Below are positions 29,669 to 39,063 of a DNA stretch of 64,000 nt, in pieces. The stretch lies in assembly GCA_947486785.1 (NCBI GenBank), contig CANKUU010000001.1:186001-250000 (forward strand), in the 5' to 3' direction. The position numbers were made by a program, and so were the translations under genes. The first letter of the stretch is position 1. Every line of letters begins with the position of its first letter. This DNA is from an uncultured Flavobacteriaceae bacterium. Lineage in GTDB: Bacteria; Bacteroidota; Bacteroidia; Flavobacteriales; Flavobacteriaceae. The notes beneath the pieces are model-generated. The model did no database searches and was not told the origin of the DNA. It worked only from the letters and a program-made list of their open reading frames with translations.

Positions 29669-29751
29669 AAAATACAATTTGCTGTAACAAATAAAAAAAT
29701 GTTTACTCTTTACTATTGAGGAACAGGTAATCAAAACAAAATCTGTTAGAA

Positions 29752-30288
29752 ATGAAGAGAGTGATCATTGCAATACTGTGTATTATTGTCTTAAATGTGT
29801 ATCATGGTAAGGCGCAGAATACAAAAGCTCAAGACCTAAAACCGTTCAGCAAAATTAGCCTTGCGAGAAATAGAGTGCTTAATCTTATTGAAAGTGATCA
29901 TGCCGCTTTAACTATTGAAACAAAAAATGGCAAAGATTTTGAGCGTATTAAGCTTGATGTTCTTCGTAAAAAATTATTTATCGTGTTTTATGAAGATAGA
30001 AATAGGATAGCTAAAAGTTGGGCAAACCTTCGCTAAACAGATATGGAAGATGTTACTACTAGTGGTATTGATTCATTTTTTACTAATAATATTATAGAGC
30101 GCTCGGTGTTTCATCTAAAATCTAGAGGTGTTACAAAAGAGAAAATGGAGGTAGATGTAAAGGACTTAAAGATTAATTTGGGTGTAATCAGCAAATTTTA
30201 TGTTCTAGAAACTGCAAATATGGCGATTTTTGATATCGACGGAATTGGTAAACTAAATGCCAAAAATTTAAAAGCCCATTTGGTATAG
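29752..30288 (+). pseudogene. Decayed GIN-domain (DUF2807) gene with an in-frame stop
   Basis: An ATG at 29752 opens a secreted protein (signal about 1-21) whose DLKPFSKISLARN segment parallels VASFDKIIVSPHI of the next gene. The frame is broken by TAA at 30034-30036 and continues in the same frame to 30288 with KEKMEVDVKDLKINLG, which fits the beta-helical part of the GIN domain. The C-terminal end is missing relative to the 248-residue neighbour. It is best read as a tandem paralogue that has lost function by a nonsense change plus 3' loss. Confidence 0.65.
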
Positions 30289-30388
30289 CAAAAAGCTTGT
30301 AGTTTGGTTAAATTGAAAAATAGGCTAATAGTAATTGGTACTTAAAAAAGTAGAAGCAAGTATAAAATTCATCTAAAAAAACTAACAA

Positions 30389-31135
30389 ATGAAAAATAGA
30401 AATCTAATAATTGTAGGGTTAATGCTTTTAGGCGTTTTTAACATGGCTGCTCAAGAGAAAGTATACAAAGTGGCTTCTTTTGATAAAATTATTGTTAGCC
30501 CGCATATTGAGGTTGTTTTTGTGGCAGGCAATGAAGAATCGGTAAAGATTGAGAATGCAAAAGTTTCCCACGATAAAATTAATATTGAAGTAAAGAATAA
30601 AACCTTGCGTCTTTATTTAGATGATGCAAAAATGGTAACAAAATCAAAGAAAGTTGATAACGGAAAATGGAAAACTAAAAAGTCCATTTATAACGGTACA
30701 ATGGTACGAGCAACAGTAAGCTATAAACACATAAATAACATATCAATACGAGGAGAAGAAATTGCAAAATGTGATAGTCCCATCGAGCAAAAAGAGCTAA
30801 AGATCAGTTTGTATGGCGATTCAAAAGTATATTTTAAGTCTGTTACTTTAGATGCGTTAACTGTATCTATTTATGGAGAGAGTTATTTAGAAATTGCCTC
30901 AGGTAATGTTGAAAGTCAGGTATATCGAGCTTATGGCAAAAGCGAGGTTAATTCTTTTGAAGTGAACAGTAGTAGAACAAAAATTACAGCATATGGCGAG
31001 AGCAATTTTAGAGTGAATGTATCCGATAAATTGAAGGTAACATGTTACGGTGAAGCTAAAATTAACTATCAAGGTGATGCTAAGGTAGATAAAGGCATTG
31101 TTATAGGAGAGGATCAGCTACGAAAAATTAGATAA
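30389..31135 (+). CDS. GIN-domain (head domain, DUF2807) secreted protein
   Basis: A 248-residue exported protein with a signal peptide (about 1-21, ending MAAQ). The repeated short strands with the recurring YGES/YGEA/YGDS turns (for example SLYGDSKVYF, SIYGESYLEI, TAYGESNFRV, TCYGEAKINY) are the hallmark of the right-handed beta-helix 'putative auto-transporter adhesin head GIN' domain. The function is unknown; an envelope or surface role is likely. A decayed paralogue lies just upstream, and a very strong bidirectional terminator follows. Confidence 0.82.
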   Translation: MKNRNLIIVGLMLLGVFNMAAQEKVYKVASFDKIIVSPHIEVVFVAGNEESVKIENAKVSHDKINIEVKNKTLRLYLDDAKMVTKSKKVDNGKWKTKKSIYNGTMVRATVSYKHINNISIRGEEIAKCDSPIEQKELKISLYGDSKVYFKSVTLDALTVSIYGESYLEIASGNVESQVYRAYGKSEVNSFEVNSSRTKITAYGESNFRVNVSDKLKVTCYGEAKINYQGDAKVDKGIVIGEDQLRKIR

Positions 31136-31162
31136 GCACTATCTCATAAAGTGTGTAAATAA

Positions 31163-31196
31163 AAAAATAGGCAGGTTTTAAAACCTGCCTATTTTT
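31163..31196. terminator. Bidirectional terminator between convergent genes
   Basis: A perfect palindrome of 34 bases (17 bp per arm, centre near 31179/31180) with A-tracts outside on the left and T-tracts on the right, so it can terminate both the GIN gene and the minus-strand peptidase operon. Confidence 0.93.
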
Positions 31197-31237
31197 ATAA
31201 TTATGTAATTTGTTAAATACTCTTTTAAAGTTATTTT

Positions 31238-33310
31238 TTATTTAAAATCAGCATCGCTCACACCTTCATTTATCTTAATTTCCGTTACTATGAATTCAAA
31301 ATTTTGCGGTCCAACTGATTGTTTAATTGAAAATGGGAATAACACGCCATTTACTTCTTTATAGTTGCTGAAGTTGGTAATGCTTGTAAATTGTTGCCCC
31401 ATATTTTCTACTAATAGTACCTCTTGTATTTTCTGCCCCGTCTCAAGGTCGTAGTAAGCAGTTTTTTCATTTGAAACTTTGACTTTATAGGCTTTTTTAC
31501 CATTAACATCTTCGATGCCTTCAAGCGTAGCGCCAGCGTTGAGGTAATTTAATTCAGGAAAAATAGAAGCTTCACCTTTAGTTTTTTCAAGTTCAACTTC
31601 ATCCATTTCTTTGCGCTGTCCTTGAATTACAAGATAGCCAGATGAACCATTTAAAACCTGCTTGCTCATCGAATTACCCATCATCGTAACATCTTGCATA
31701 AATTGGTTTTTAGACGTTTTCTTTTGCTCTAAATTTAATTTCATGCCTTGCATTTCTGCTTCAGCAATTAAAGCAAAAGAAGTAATTGCTTTTAGCTTTT
31801 CTTCTCCACCAATAGCAGCAATGTATTTATTTAAAACCTGTTGGATTGTAATACCATCTGGCATAACTGCTTTGTAGTTAGGTTTGTCGGTTTTAGCGCC
31901 ATATTTGTTATAATATTTAACAGGAATAGTGGTTTCATTGAAGGAAACCTTTTCAAGATTTTCTAACACATCACTTCCTTTTCCAGTAACTACAATTCGA
32001 GCATTATCGCTACTAAAATATTTTTGTGCAGCTTTCTGTACATCTTCAATAGAAACAGCGTTTAGGCGCTCTAAATAGGTTTTGTAGAAATCTTTTGGTA
32101 AATCTTCTATTTCTATATTTAGAGCATATCGTGCAATGGTAGAAGGGTTTTCAAGAGCCATAACAAAACCTCCGGCGTATTTTGCTTTGGTGTTTTTTAA
32201 TTCCTCGGCAGTAATAGGCATTTTACGAATTTTGTCAATCTCTTTAAGTATTTCTACTACAGCACTATCTGTAACCTCGTTGCGAACGCTAGCAGCAGCT
32301 TTAAAAAGTGAGGAAGAATATTTGTTGTTGCCTAATCTCGCATAAGACCCGTAAGTGTAGGCTTTGTCTTCTCTTAGGTTTAAAAATAATCTACCTTCAC
32401 CACCTCCACCTAAAATTTCGGAGGCCAAAAGTGCTGAAAGATAGTCTGCATCTTTCTTTTTTAGTTCAACAAGGTTTTGTACTGATATTTCAGATTGCAC
32501 AGCATTGGGCACATCCACAAAATTTATTTGCGTGTATTGCACATTAGAAGGGTTAGTGTATTCAAAAGAAGGAGGGGTTGCTTTGGTCCACGGTGTAAAG
32601 TATTGCGTTACTAATTTTTTTGTCTCCTCTAAGTTTACATCACCGATAACCACTAGATAGGCATTAGCAGGTACAAAATAATCTGCATAAAATTGCTTAA
32701 CATCAGCCAGGGTAATATTATTCAAAGTTTCTTCTGTTATAAACTCGCCAAATGGGTGTTTGGTGCCGTAAGCAAGGGCACTTTGAACGCGTGACGCAAT
32801 AGATTTTACATCTTTTTCCTGTGATTTAAGTGCAGTTATTAACTTGTTTTTTTCTTTGTCAAATTCTTCTTGCGTAAAATTGGGGTTAAGGGCAGCATCT
32901 GTCATCAATTCTAAAATTCTAGAATAATTTTTCGACAGCGTGTTGGCATAAGCACTTTGAGCTCCAAAACCTATTTGTGCGCCTAAAAAGTCTACTTCCT
33001 CGTCATACGCGTCTTTAGAAATTGATGTTGATCCTTTTCCTAAAAGGCTTCCTGCAAGTGATGAAACACCTGCTTTGTCACCCTCTAATATTGGTGGGTT
33101 ATCAATCTTTAATTGTATTGAAACGCGCGGTAATTTATGGTTTTCAACCACCAAAACCTTTAATCCATTTTTAAGCTCAAAACGTTGAGGTTCTTTTAAA
33201 TTTATTTCTGGAGCTGGCCCAGGTTTAGGCATTTGTGTCCGGTCTATCTGTGCGCTTAAGTTACAGGCAAATAGTGCACATGCAATTACAATGTATATTT
33301 TTTTTATCAT
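31238..33310 (-). CDS. M16 peptidase-family protein, catalytically inactive partner, with extra C-terminal domain
   Basis: A 690-residue exported M16-fold protein (signal about 1-20). At the position of the zinc motif it has SSLAGSLLGKG instead of HxxEH, so it lacks zinc ligands. The later M16 C-domain (about 200-430) with LASEILGGGGEGRLF is intact. An additional domain of about 220 residues (about 470-690, from IQQVLNKYIAAIGGEEKLKAI) resembles a lipoprotein-carrier-like fold. It lies 3 bases downstream of the active partner. Such active/inactive pairs form heterodimers in the pitrilysin family, so this is probably the non-catalytic half. Confidence 0.87.
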   Translation of the reverse strand: MIKKIYIVIACALFACNLSAQIDRTQMPKPGPAPEINLKEPQRFELKNGLKVLVVENHKLPRVSIQLKIDNPPILEGDKAGVSSLAGSLLGKGSTSISKDAYDEEVDFLGAQIGFGAQSAYANTLSKNYSRILELMTDAALNPNFTQEEFDKEKNKLITALKSQEKDVKSIASRVQSALAYGTKHPFGEFITEETLNNITLADVKQFYADYFVPANAYLVVIGDVNLEETKKLVTQYFTPWTKATPPSFEYTNPSNVQYTQINFVDVPNAVQSEISVQNLVELKKKDADYLSALLASEILGGGGEGRLFLNLREDKAYTYGSYARLGNNKYSSSLFKAAASVRNEVTDSAVVEILKEIDKIRKMPITAEELKNTKAKYAGGFVMALENPSTIARYALNIEIEDLPKDFYKTYLERLNAVSIEDVQKAAQKYFSSDNARIVVTGKGSDVLENLEKVSFNETTIPVKYYNKYGAKTDKPNYKAVMPDGITIQQVLNKYIAAIGGEEKLKAITSFALIAEAEMQGMKLNLEQKKTSKNQFMQDVTMMGNSMSKQVLNGSSGYLVIQGQRKEMDEVELEKTKGEASIFPELNYLNAGATLEGIEDVNGKKAYKVKVSNEKTAYYDLETGQKIQEVLLVENMGQQFTSITNFSNYKEVNGVLFPFSIKQSVGPQNFEFIVTEIKINEGVSDADFK

Positions 33311-33313
33311 GTT

Positions 33314-34636
33314 TTAATTTTTTGCAGTTTCTTTAGGTAAATATTTCAACACCAATCTTTGGTTTGGTTTAAGGAACTTATTCGCGACCTCTTTGATTTC
33401 TTCTCGAGTAATAGAGCGATAGATTTCAAGCTGATTATTAATCAATGAAGTATCTCCATAAAGCATATAATTACGAGCTAACGTATTCGCAATGCCTTCA
33501 ACACTTGCATTTGAATTTACAAACTCGTTTTCAAATTTATTCAGTAGTTTTTGGTAGTCGTTTTCAGAGATTAGCTCGGCTCTTACCTTAGCAATTTCAT
33601 CCTCCATTTCAGTTGTTAAAACATCTAATGACGTATCACCAACAGGTAAAGCAAAAGCCACATACATGCTATAATCCTCTTGGCCTATATTAAATGCGCC
33701 TACTTCCAAAGCTTGTTTTTGCTTATCTACCATTTTTTTATAAAGTTTAGAACTTTTGCCATCTGAAAGATACTTCGAAATCATATCTAAGACATAGGCC
33801 TCACGTTCTTTAAATCCGGGTGTTCGATAAGCAATCATAATGGCTGGTATTTGAATATTGTTATCGTAGAATTCTGCATTAATTTGTTGCGTAATTGGCT
33901 TTTCTTTTGGGTAATTACGTGTAATATCCTCCCCCTTTGGTATCGCTGAAAAGTAATCAGAGATCATTTTCTTTGCTTTGTCCGTCTCAAAATCTCCTGC
34001 TACCACTAAAACTGCATTGTTAGGTACATAGTATTTTTTGTTGTAAGCAGTTACATCTTCTAAGGTGGCCGCATCTAAATCTTCCATATAGCCAATATTA
34101 GGGTCTTTGTACGGATGTACCTCGAATAAATTTTTCCCTATGGCATAAAGAAATTGTCCGTAAGGGCTATTATCCATTCGAAGCCTTTTTTCTTCTTTTA
34201 CAACTTCTTGTTGGGTGTCGATACCTGTTTGATTAATAATAGGGTGTAGCATTCTTTCGCTCTCTAGCCACAAGCCAAGTTGTAAATTATTAGAGGGAAA
34301 AACCTCGTAATAATAGGTTCTATCTTGACTGGTGTTGGCACTATTTTTACCGCCGTTTGATGATACGATTTTAAACCACTCTCCTTTTTTGACGTTTTTA
34401 GTTCCTTCAAAAAGAAGGTGTTCAAAAAAGTGAGCAAAGCCAGTTCGTCCTTCGGTACGATCTTTGCCGCCGACATGATACATTACTGAAGTAGTCACGA
34501 TTGGTGCACTATTGTCTTTGTGTAAAATAACGTGCAAGCCGTTAGGCAAGTCGTACTCTTCGTAGATTACCTCTTGCGCTTGAAGAGCTGAGGCCATTAT
34601 TACCGATAAAATTGCAAAACGTATTCTTTGTTTCAT
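33314..34636 (-). CDS. M16 family zinc metallopeptidase (active subunit)
   Basis: A 440-residue exported peptidase (signal about 1-20). The inverted zinc motif H69-F-F-E72-H73 lies in GFAHFFEHLLFEGT, and a downstream Glu in EVVKEEKRLRMDN supplies the third ligand. The second M16 domain has the Arg/Tyr substrate-binding segment (YRTPGFKE). First gene of a two-gene operon with the inactive partner. It probably degrades peptides in the periplasm. Confidence 0.92.
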   Translation of the reverse strand: MKQRIRFAILSVIMASALQAQEVIYEEYDLPNGLHVILHKDNSAPIVTTSVMYHVGGKDRTEGRTGFAHFFEHLLFEGTKNVKKGEWFKIVSSNGGKNSANTSQDRTYYYEVFPSNNLQLGLWLESERMLHPIINQTGIDTQQEVVKEEKRLRMDNSPYGQFLYAIGKNLFEVHPYKDPNIGYMEDLDAATLEDVTAYNKKYYVPNNAVLVVAGDFETDKAKKMISDYFSAIPKGEDITRNYPKEKPITQQINAEFYDNNIQIPAIMIAYRTPGFKEREAYVLDMISKYLSDGKSSKLYKKMVDKQKQALEVGAFNIGQEDYSMYVAFALPVGDTSLDVLTTEMEDEIAKVRAELISENDYQKLLNKFENEFVNSNASVEGIANTLARNYMLYGDTSLINNQLEIYRSITREEIKEVANKFLKPNQRLVLKYLPKETAKN

Positions 34637-34814
34637 TTACTTATGGTGTTATTAAATTAAAATTGATGTTCTCTCTAAATAAGTATGTTAAAGGTTATTT
34701 ATGTTACAGCGAATATAATTTTTTTAAAGTTTCTTTTGTTAAAAGATGTTATAATTATCTTTTTCTATCAGAAAATAATAGTGTCTTTAAACACGTAATA
34801 AATTGATAAATATG

Positions 34815-34844
34815 TTGTAGATTAGCTATTAAGGCGTATATTTG
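34815..34844 (+). promoter_or_regulatory. Promoter of rplU-rpmA
   Basis: A TTG at 34815-34817 and TATATTTG at 34837-34844 are spaced by 19 bases, a near-ideal Bacteroidetes -33/-7 promoter. The leader to rplU is about 45 nt. Confidence 0.75.
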
Positions 34845-34895
34845 CATCCGCTTAAAGAAAAAAATTAAGCAATAAATTTAAATAATATACACGCT

Positions 34896-35510
34896 ATGTA
34901 CGCAATTGTAGAGATGGCAGGGCAGCAATTTAAAGTTGCAAAAGACCAAAAAGTGTATGTTCACCGTTTACAAGCTGAAGAAGGTAAAAAGGTAACTTTT
35001 GACAATGTCCTTTTATTAGCTGACGGAAAGAACATTACTATTGGCGCCCCAGCTATAGACGGAGCCGCTGTTGAGGCTAAAGTTATTAAGCACCTTAGAG
35101 GTGACAAAGTAATCGTTTTTCATAAGAAAAGACGTAAAGGTTACCGAAAGAAAAACGGTCATAGACAATCGTTAACCGAGGTGGTAATTGAAAGTATTGT
35201 TCTTAAAGGCGCAAAGAAAGCGAAACAAGAACCAAAGAAAGCAGCTCCTAAAAAAGCAGCAGCAAAACCAGACGATTTAAAGAAAATTGAAGGTATTGGT
35301 CCGAAAATAGCAAAAACTTTGATGGAAGCAGGCATTAATACATATGCAGATTTATCAAAAGCTAAACCAGCTAAAATTTCTGAAATTATAGCTGATATAC
35401 GTGGAAATCATATTCCTGATACTTGGCCAGCTCAAGCAAAAATGGCTGCCGAAGGTAAATGGGATGAATTAAAAAAATGGCAAGACGAATTAGACGGTGG
35501 TAAAGCGTAA
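34896..35510 (+). CDS. rplU: 50S ribosomal protein L21 with C-terminal helix-hairpin-helix extension
   Basis: The first ~105 residues are standard bL21 (MYAIVEMAGQQFKVAKDQ, KKRRKGYRKKNGHRQ). A Lys/Ala/Pro linker (about 108-128) then leads to a second domain (about 129-204) with LKKIEGIGPKIAKTL, a helix-hairpin-helix of the kind that binds nucleic acid. The fused architecture, 204 aa versus about 103 in E. coli, is common in Flavobacteriia. It is co-transcribed with rpmA. The job of the extension is not established. Confidence 0.95.
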   Translation: MYAIVEMAGQQFKVAKDQKVYVHRLQAEEGKKVTFDNVLLLADGKNITIGAPAIDGAAVEAKVIKHLRGDKVIVFHKKRRKGYRKKNGHRQSLTEVVIESIVLKGAKKAKQEPKKAAPKKAAAKPDDLKKIEGIGPKIAKTLMEAGINTYADLSKAKPAKISEIIADIRGNHIPDTWPAQAKMAAEGKWDELKKWQDELDGGKA

Positions 35511-35558
35511 GCGCTAGCCTCCTTCCTTCTTAAATAATCATATAAAACCGTACAAAAA

Positions 35559-35819
35559 ATGGCACATAAAAAAGGTGTAGGTAGTTCAAAAAACGGTAGA
35601 GAGTCAGAATCGAAACGTTTAGGTGTTAAAATTTATGGTGGTCAAGCGGCCATCGCAGGAAACATCATTGTAAGGCAACGAGGTACTAAACATAATCCTG
35701 GAGAAAACGTGTATTTAGGTAAAGATCATACCTTACATGCCAGAGTAGATGGCGTTGTAAAATTTCAAAAGAAAGCAGGCGGTAAGTCATATGTTTCTAT
35801 TGAGCCTTTTGAGGCTTAG
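35559..35819 (+). CDS. rpmA: 50S ribosomal protein L27
   Basis: An 86-residue bL27 starting [16 protein letters not shown], so no N-terminal pre-peptide is present. The N-terminal tail reaches the peptidyl-transferase centre. The usual partner of L21; 48 bases separate them, and a terminator follows. Confidence 0.97.
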   Translation: MAHKKGVGSSKNGRESESKRLGVKIYGGQAAIAGNIIVRQRGTKHNPGENVYLGKDHTLHARVDGVVKFQKKAGGKSYVSIEPFEA

Positions 35820-35850
35820 TAGTTTCGAACGCTTTTTTTATCATCAATAC

Positions 35851-35881
35851 AACCTTCTTCATATTTGAAGAAGGTTTTTTT
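35851..35881 (+). terminator. Rho-independent terminator after rpmA
   Basis: A perfect 10-bp stem (35851-35860 with 35867-35876), 6-base loop, followed by a T run. Confidence 0.92.
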
Positions 35882-36081
35882 GTTATTTCGTATTTATCTT
35901 AATACGGTTTTATTTTTTTAAAAAGTACTAGGTAGTACCCCTATAATTAATATTCAAAAGGTTAAAAGCCATCATTTTGGCGTAGTATTCTACATTACTT
36001 TTACAACTACGTCTTATTTTTTGTAAATTAAACTAGTTTTAAGGGTCTTGTTACACAAAATTTGTTGCCTGAAGTAGATAT

Positions 36082-36522
36082 ATGTTTAAAAAAACTGTTA
36101 CTTTTTTATTATTTTTTGCAGTTGTAAATTGGTCTTTCGGGCAAGAATGGCTTACAGATTTTGAAAAAGCAAAAGAACTTGCAGCAGTAGAAGAAAGACC
36201 GATAATTCTTGTCTTTCAAGGCTCAGATTGGTGTGCGCCATGTATTAAGCTAGATCGTGAAATCTGGAGTACAGAAATTTTTAAAGAGTATGCCCTTGAG
36301 CACTATGTGATGCTAAAGGCAGATTTTCCAAGAAAAAAGAAGAATAGCCTTTCAGATGTGCAAAGAGAAGCCAATTCGCGACTAGCCGAATCTTATAATA
36401 AGAATGCTTATTTTCCTTTGGTTGTAGTTCTAGATAGTACAGGGAGCGTGTTGGGTGAAACTAGTTATAAGAAAATTAGTCCAAAACTATATATACAAGA
36501 ATTAAATGCGTTTGCGAATTAG
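36082..36522 (+). CDS. Secreted thioredoxin-family protein (CAPC)
   Basis: A 146-residue exported thioredoxin-fold protein. The signal peptide is about 1-20, and the redox motif is Cys51-Ala-Pro-Cys54 in GSDWCAPCIKLDREIW. The Lys-Leu-Asp-Arg-Glu stretch after it is typical of periplasmic thioredoxin_7-type proteins. First gene of a four-gene cluster; its end overlaps apbE by 17 bases. It probably supplies electrons or keeps cysteines reduced for a partner in the envelope; the Cys-rich DUF4266 lipoprotein encoded two genes on is the obvious candidate (inference). Confidence 0.85.
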   Translation: MFKKTVTFLLFFAVVNWSFGQEWLTDFEKAKELAAVEERPIILVFQGSDWCAPCIKLDREIWSTEIFKEYALEHYVMLKADFPRKKKNSLSDVQREANSRLAESYNKNAYFPLVVVLDSTGSVLGETSYKKISPKLYIQELNAFAN

Positions 36523-37504
36523 CCTAATTTTTAAGCTCATGCTTTTGACCCTGTTTTGTGTTCAAATGGCATCTGCTCAAATCCCTTTTAAAAGAAGCTT
36601 TGCTCTTATGGGTTGCAGCTTTGATATTACGGTAGTCGCTAATGATTCAATTGCTGCAATTAAACATATCGAAACAGCAGTAGCCGAAATTACAAGAATA
36701 GAAAAATTAATTTCTTCTTGGGATGCGAATTCTCAAACTGCTAAAATTAATCAGTATGCCGGACTATATCCGGTTACCGTTGATCTTGAACTTTTCAATT
36801 TAATAAAGAATGCCCTTGCCATATCAAAATTAACCGATGGTGCTTTTGATATTAGCTATGCCTCTATGGATCGGTTATGGAGATTTGATGGTACAATGAA
36901 TAAAATGCCTTCGGCTGAAAGGATAACAGCATCTGTTGAAAAAGTGGGTTTTGAAAATATTATTCTCAATAACGAAAAGAGAACTGTTTTCTTAAAACGG
37001 AAAGGAATGAAAATCGGTTTTGGGGCGATCGGAAAAGGCTATGCTGCTGATAGAGCCAAAGAAATATTGATAGATAGAGGCGTTGTTTCGGGTATCATTA
37101 ATGCTTCTGGCGATATGAATACCTGGGGTAACCAACCTGATGGAAGCGAGTGGAAAGTAGCCATTACCAATCCTTTAGATAAGAACAAAGTTTTTGCTTT
37201 ATTGCCAATTTCAAATGGTGCTGTAGTTACTTCTGGCAATTATGAGAAGTATGTTAATTTTAGTGGCAAGCGATATAGTCATATTATAGATCCTAAAACA
37301 GGCTACCCTGCAATAGGTATCATTAGTGTAACTGTTTTCGCAGAAAAAGCCGAACTTGCAGATGCTTTAGCCACCTCTGTATTTGTAATGGGTAAAGATG
37401 TGGGTATTGATAGAATTAATCAATTGCCAAATGTAGAATGTATTATTATTGATGAGTATGGTAAGGTGATAACATCAGAACATATAGAAATAACAAAATT
37501 ATGA
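36506..37504 (+). CDS. apbE: FAD:protein FMN transferase (ApbE family)
   Basis: A 332-residue periplasmic flavin transferase (signal about 1-24) that attaches FMN from FAD to Thr/Ser of target proteins. Family blocks are visible: GAFDISYASMDRLWRFDG (about 112-129), FGAIGKGYAADRA (about 171-183), NASGDMNTWG, and VTSGNYEKYV...SHIIDPKTGYPA with the metal-binding Asp. It overlaps both neighbours (17 bases with thioredoxin, 4 with the DUF4266 gene), so it belongs to a tightly coupled operon. No classical target such as NqrC, RnfG or an FMN-bind protein is encoded nearby. Confidence 0.92.
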   Translation: MRLRISLIFKLMLLTLFCVQMASAQIPFKRSFALMGCSFDITVVANDSIAAIKHIETAVAEITRIEKLISSWDANSQTAKINQYAGLYPVTVDLELFNLIKNALAISKLTDGAFDISYASMDRLWRFDGTMNKMPSAERITASVEKVGFENIILNNEKRTVFLKRKGMKIGFGAIGKGYAADRAKEILIDRGVVSGIINASGDMNTWGNQPDGSEWKVAITNPLDKNKVFALLPISNGAVVTSGNYEKYVNFSGKRYSHIIDPKTGYPAIGIISVTVFAEKAELADALATSVFVMGKDVGIDRINQLPNVECIIIDEYGKVITSEHIEITKL

Positions 37505-37713
37505 TAAAGAGACTGGTCTTGTTTGCTATGTTTGCTATCTTTTTAAGCAGTTGTGTAGTAGTAAAGGAGTATGAGAAGATTGCAATAAACGATCGTGATA
37601 TGATATTAGCAGATAAACCATGTGATCGAAATTTAACTACTGTGCATTCTTACAGAGAAGCTGCCGTTGGTGCAAATGGAGGTAAAACAGGTGGTGGTTG
37701 TGGATGTAATTAA
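37501..37713 (+). CDS. DUF4266 small lipoprotein with C-terminal GCGC motif
   Basis: A 70-residue lipoprotein: lipid Cys18 (LSSCVVV), a short polar body containing DKPCDRN with Cys41, and the Gly-rich tail GGKTGGGCGCN with two more cysteines. This tail is the signature of DUF4266. The start overlaps the apbE stop (ATGA). The three non-lipid cysteines and the thioredoxin upstream suggest redox or metal chemistry; the function is not known. Confidence 0.85.
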   Translation: MIKRLVLFAMFAIFLSSCVVVKEYEKIAINDRDMILADKPCDRNLTTVHSYREAAVGANGGKTGGGCGCN

Positions 37714-37749
37714 GACAAAAATTTCAGGTAAGTTTTAGAAAAACTAGTT

Positions 37750-39063
37750 ATGAAATTAATCAAATATTTTTTACTTATAGTATTTAATTTTTATGGATTT
37801 TTGGGTTTTTCACAGCAAGAGAAAGACGCTAAGGTACGTTATAAAAAAAGAGTTTTAGAAACTTCGGAGGTTGATTTTCTAGCAAACTATTACACTCAAA
37901 GAGGTGACAATGCGGCGGTTACTGGTGGGCTGGGAACAGAAGAACTAAGCGATGTAGCGAGTACGATTGTTGTAGCTATACCTTTAAACGATAATGATGT
38001 TTTAACTATTGATGCAGGCATATCGGCATACTCTTCGGCTTCTTCAAGCAATGTAAACCCTTTTGATAAAGATGAAAATGCAGATCCTTTTGTTGCAAGT
38101 TCTGGGGCATCAAAATCAGATGCATTAGTTAGTTTAACAGGCGCCTATAGTCATAGCTCTGAAAGTAGAAATGATGTTTATTCGGCTAAAATAGCAGTAT
38201 CTTCTGAGTATGATTATTTTTCGCTTGGTGTTGGAGGTAGTTATTCTAAGTTATTCAATGAGAAAAATACGGAGTTAAGTGCAACATTTAATATTTATTT
38301 AGATCGTTGGACTGCTATTTATCCTATAGAATTACGCCCATTTTTAGCCGAGGGTATTGGCTTTTTTCGGCCCAATGAAATTAGAGGAAATACGGATTAC
38401 GATCCAAATTTTTCAGAATTGAATCGAACAAATCGAAATTCATATGCTTTAGGGTTTGTATTCTCACAAATACTGCATAAATATGTTCAAGGCTCTGTTT
38501 CTATTGATGTGATACAGCAGCAAGGTTTATTATCTACCCCATTTCAACGCGTATACTTTAGTGATGTAGCAGATTCTTTTATAGAAAACTTTCAACTTGC
38601 AGATGATATAGAGCGCTTACCTGATACTCGTTTTAAAATTGCTGTGGGCGCACGTTTGCATTGGTATTTAAATGAACGGATTACCGTTAGAACTTTTTAT
38701 AGGTTTTATAATGATAATTGGGGCATAAATTCTCATACCGCTAGTGTAGAAACGCCTATAAAAATAACAGATAAGTTTACTATATACCCCTCATTCCGCT
38801 ACTATAATCAAAGTGCTTCAGATTATTTTTATAGACATGAAAGTGCTTTATCTACTAGTGAATTTTATACATCTGATTATGATCTTTCTAACTATAACTC
38901 AAACCAGTTTGGCTTGGGTGTCTCTTATACAGATATTTTTACGAAGGCCCATATTTGGAAATTAGGTCTTAAAAGTATTGACGTTAAATTTTACAAGTAT
39001 GATCGTAATACTAGCTTTAGTTCAAGTATTATAACGGCAGGTTTTAAGTTTGTTTTGAATTGA
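37750..39063 (+). CDS. DUF3570 outer-membrane beta-barrel protein
   Basis: A 437-residue exported protein (signal about 1-21) with alternating-residue strands throughout and a C-terminal strand ending GFKFVLN, as in outer-membrane barrels. The DUF3570 family commonly co-occurs with DUF4266 and ApbE. An SGAS tetrapeptide at 118-121 has the [ST]-G-A-[ST] core of an ApbE acceptor but lacks the Asp three residues before it. The last gene of the cluster, 37 bases after DUF4266. Confidence 0.85.
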   Translation: MKLIKYFLLIVFNFYGFLGFSQQEKDAKVRYKKRVLETSEVDFLANYYTQRGDNAAVTGGLGTEELSDVASTIVVAIPLNDNDVLTIDAGISAYSSASSSNVNPFDKDENADPFVASSGASKSDALVSLTGAYSHSSESRNDVYSAKIAVSSEYDYFSLGVGGSYSKLFNEKNTELSATFNIYLDRWTAIYPIELRPFLAEGIGFFRPNEIRGNTDYDPNFSELNRTNRNSYALGFVFSQILHKYVQGSVSIDVIQQQGLLSTPFQRVYFSDVADSFIENFQLADDIERLPDTRFKIAVGARLHWYLNERITVRTFYRFYNDNWGINSHTASVETPIKITDKFTIYPSFRYYNQSASDYFYRHESALSTSEFYTSDYDLSNYNSNQFGLGVSYTDIFTKAHIWKLGLKSIDVKFYKYDRNTSFSSSIITAGFKFVLN

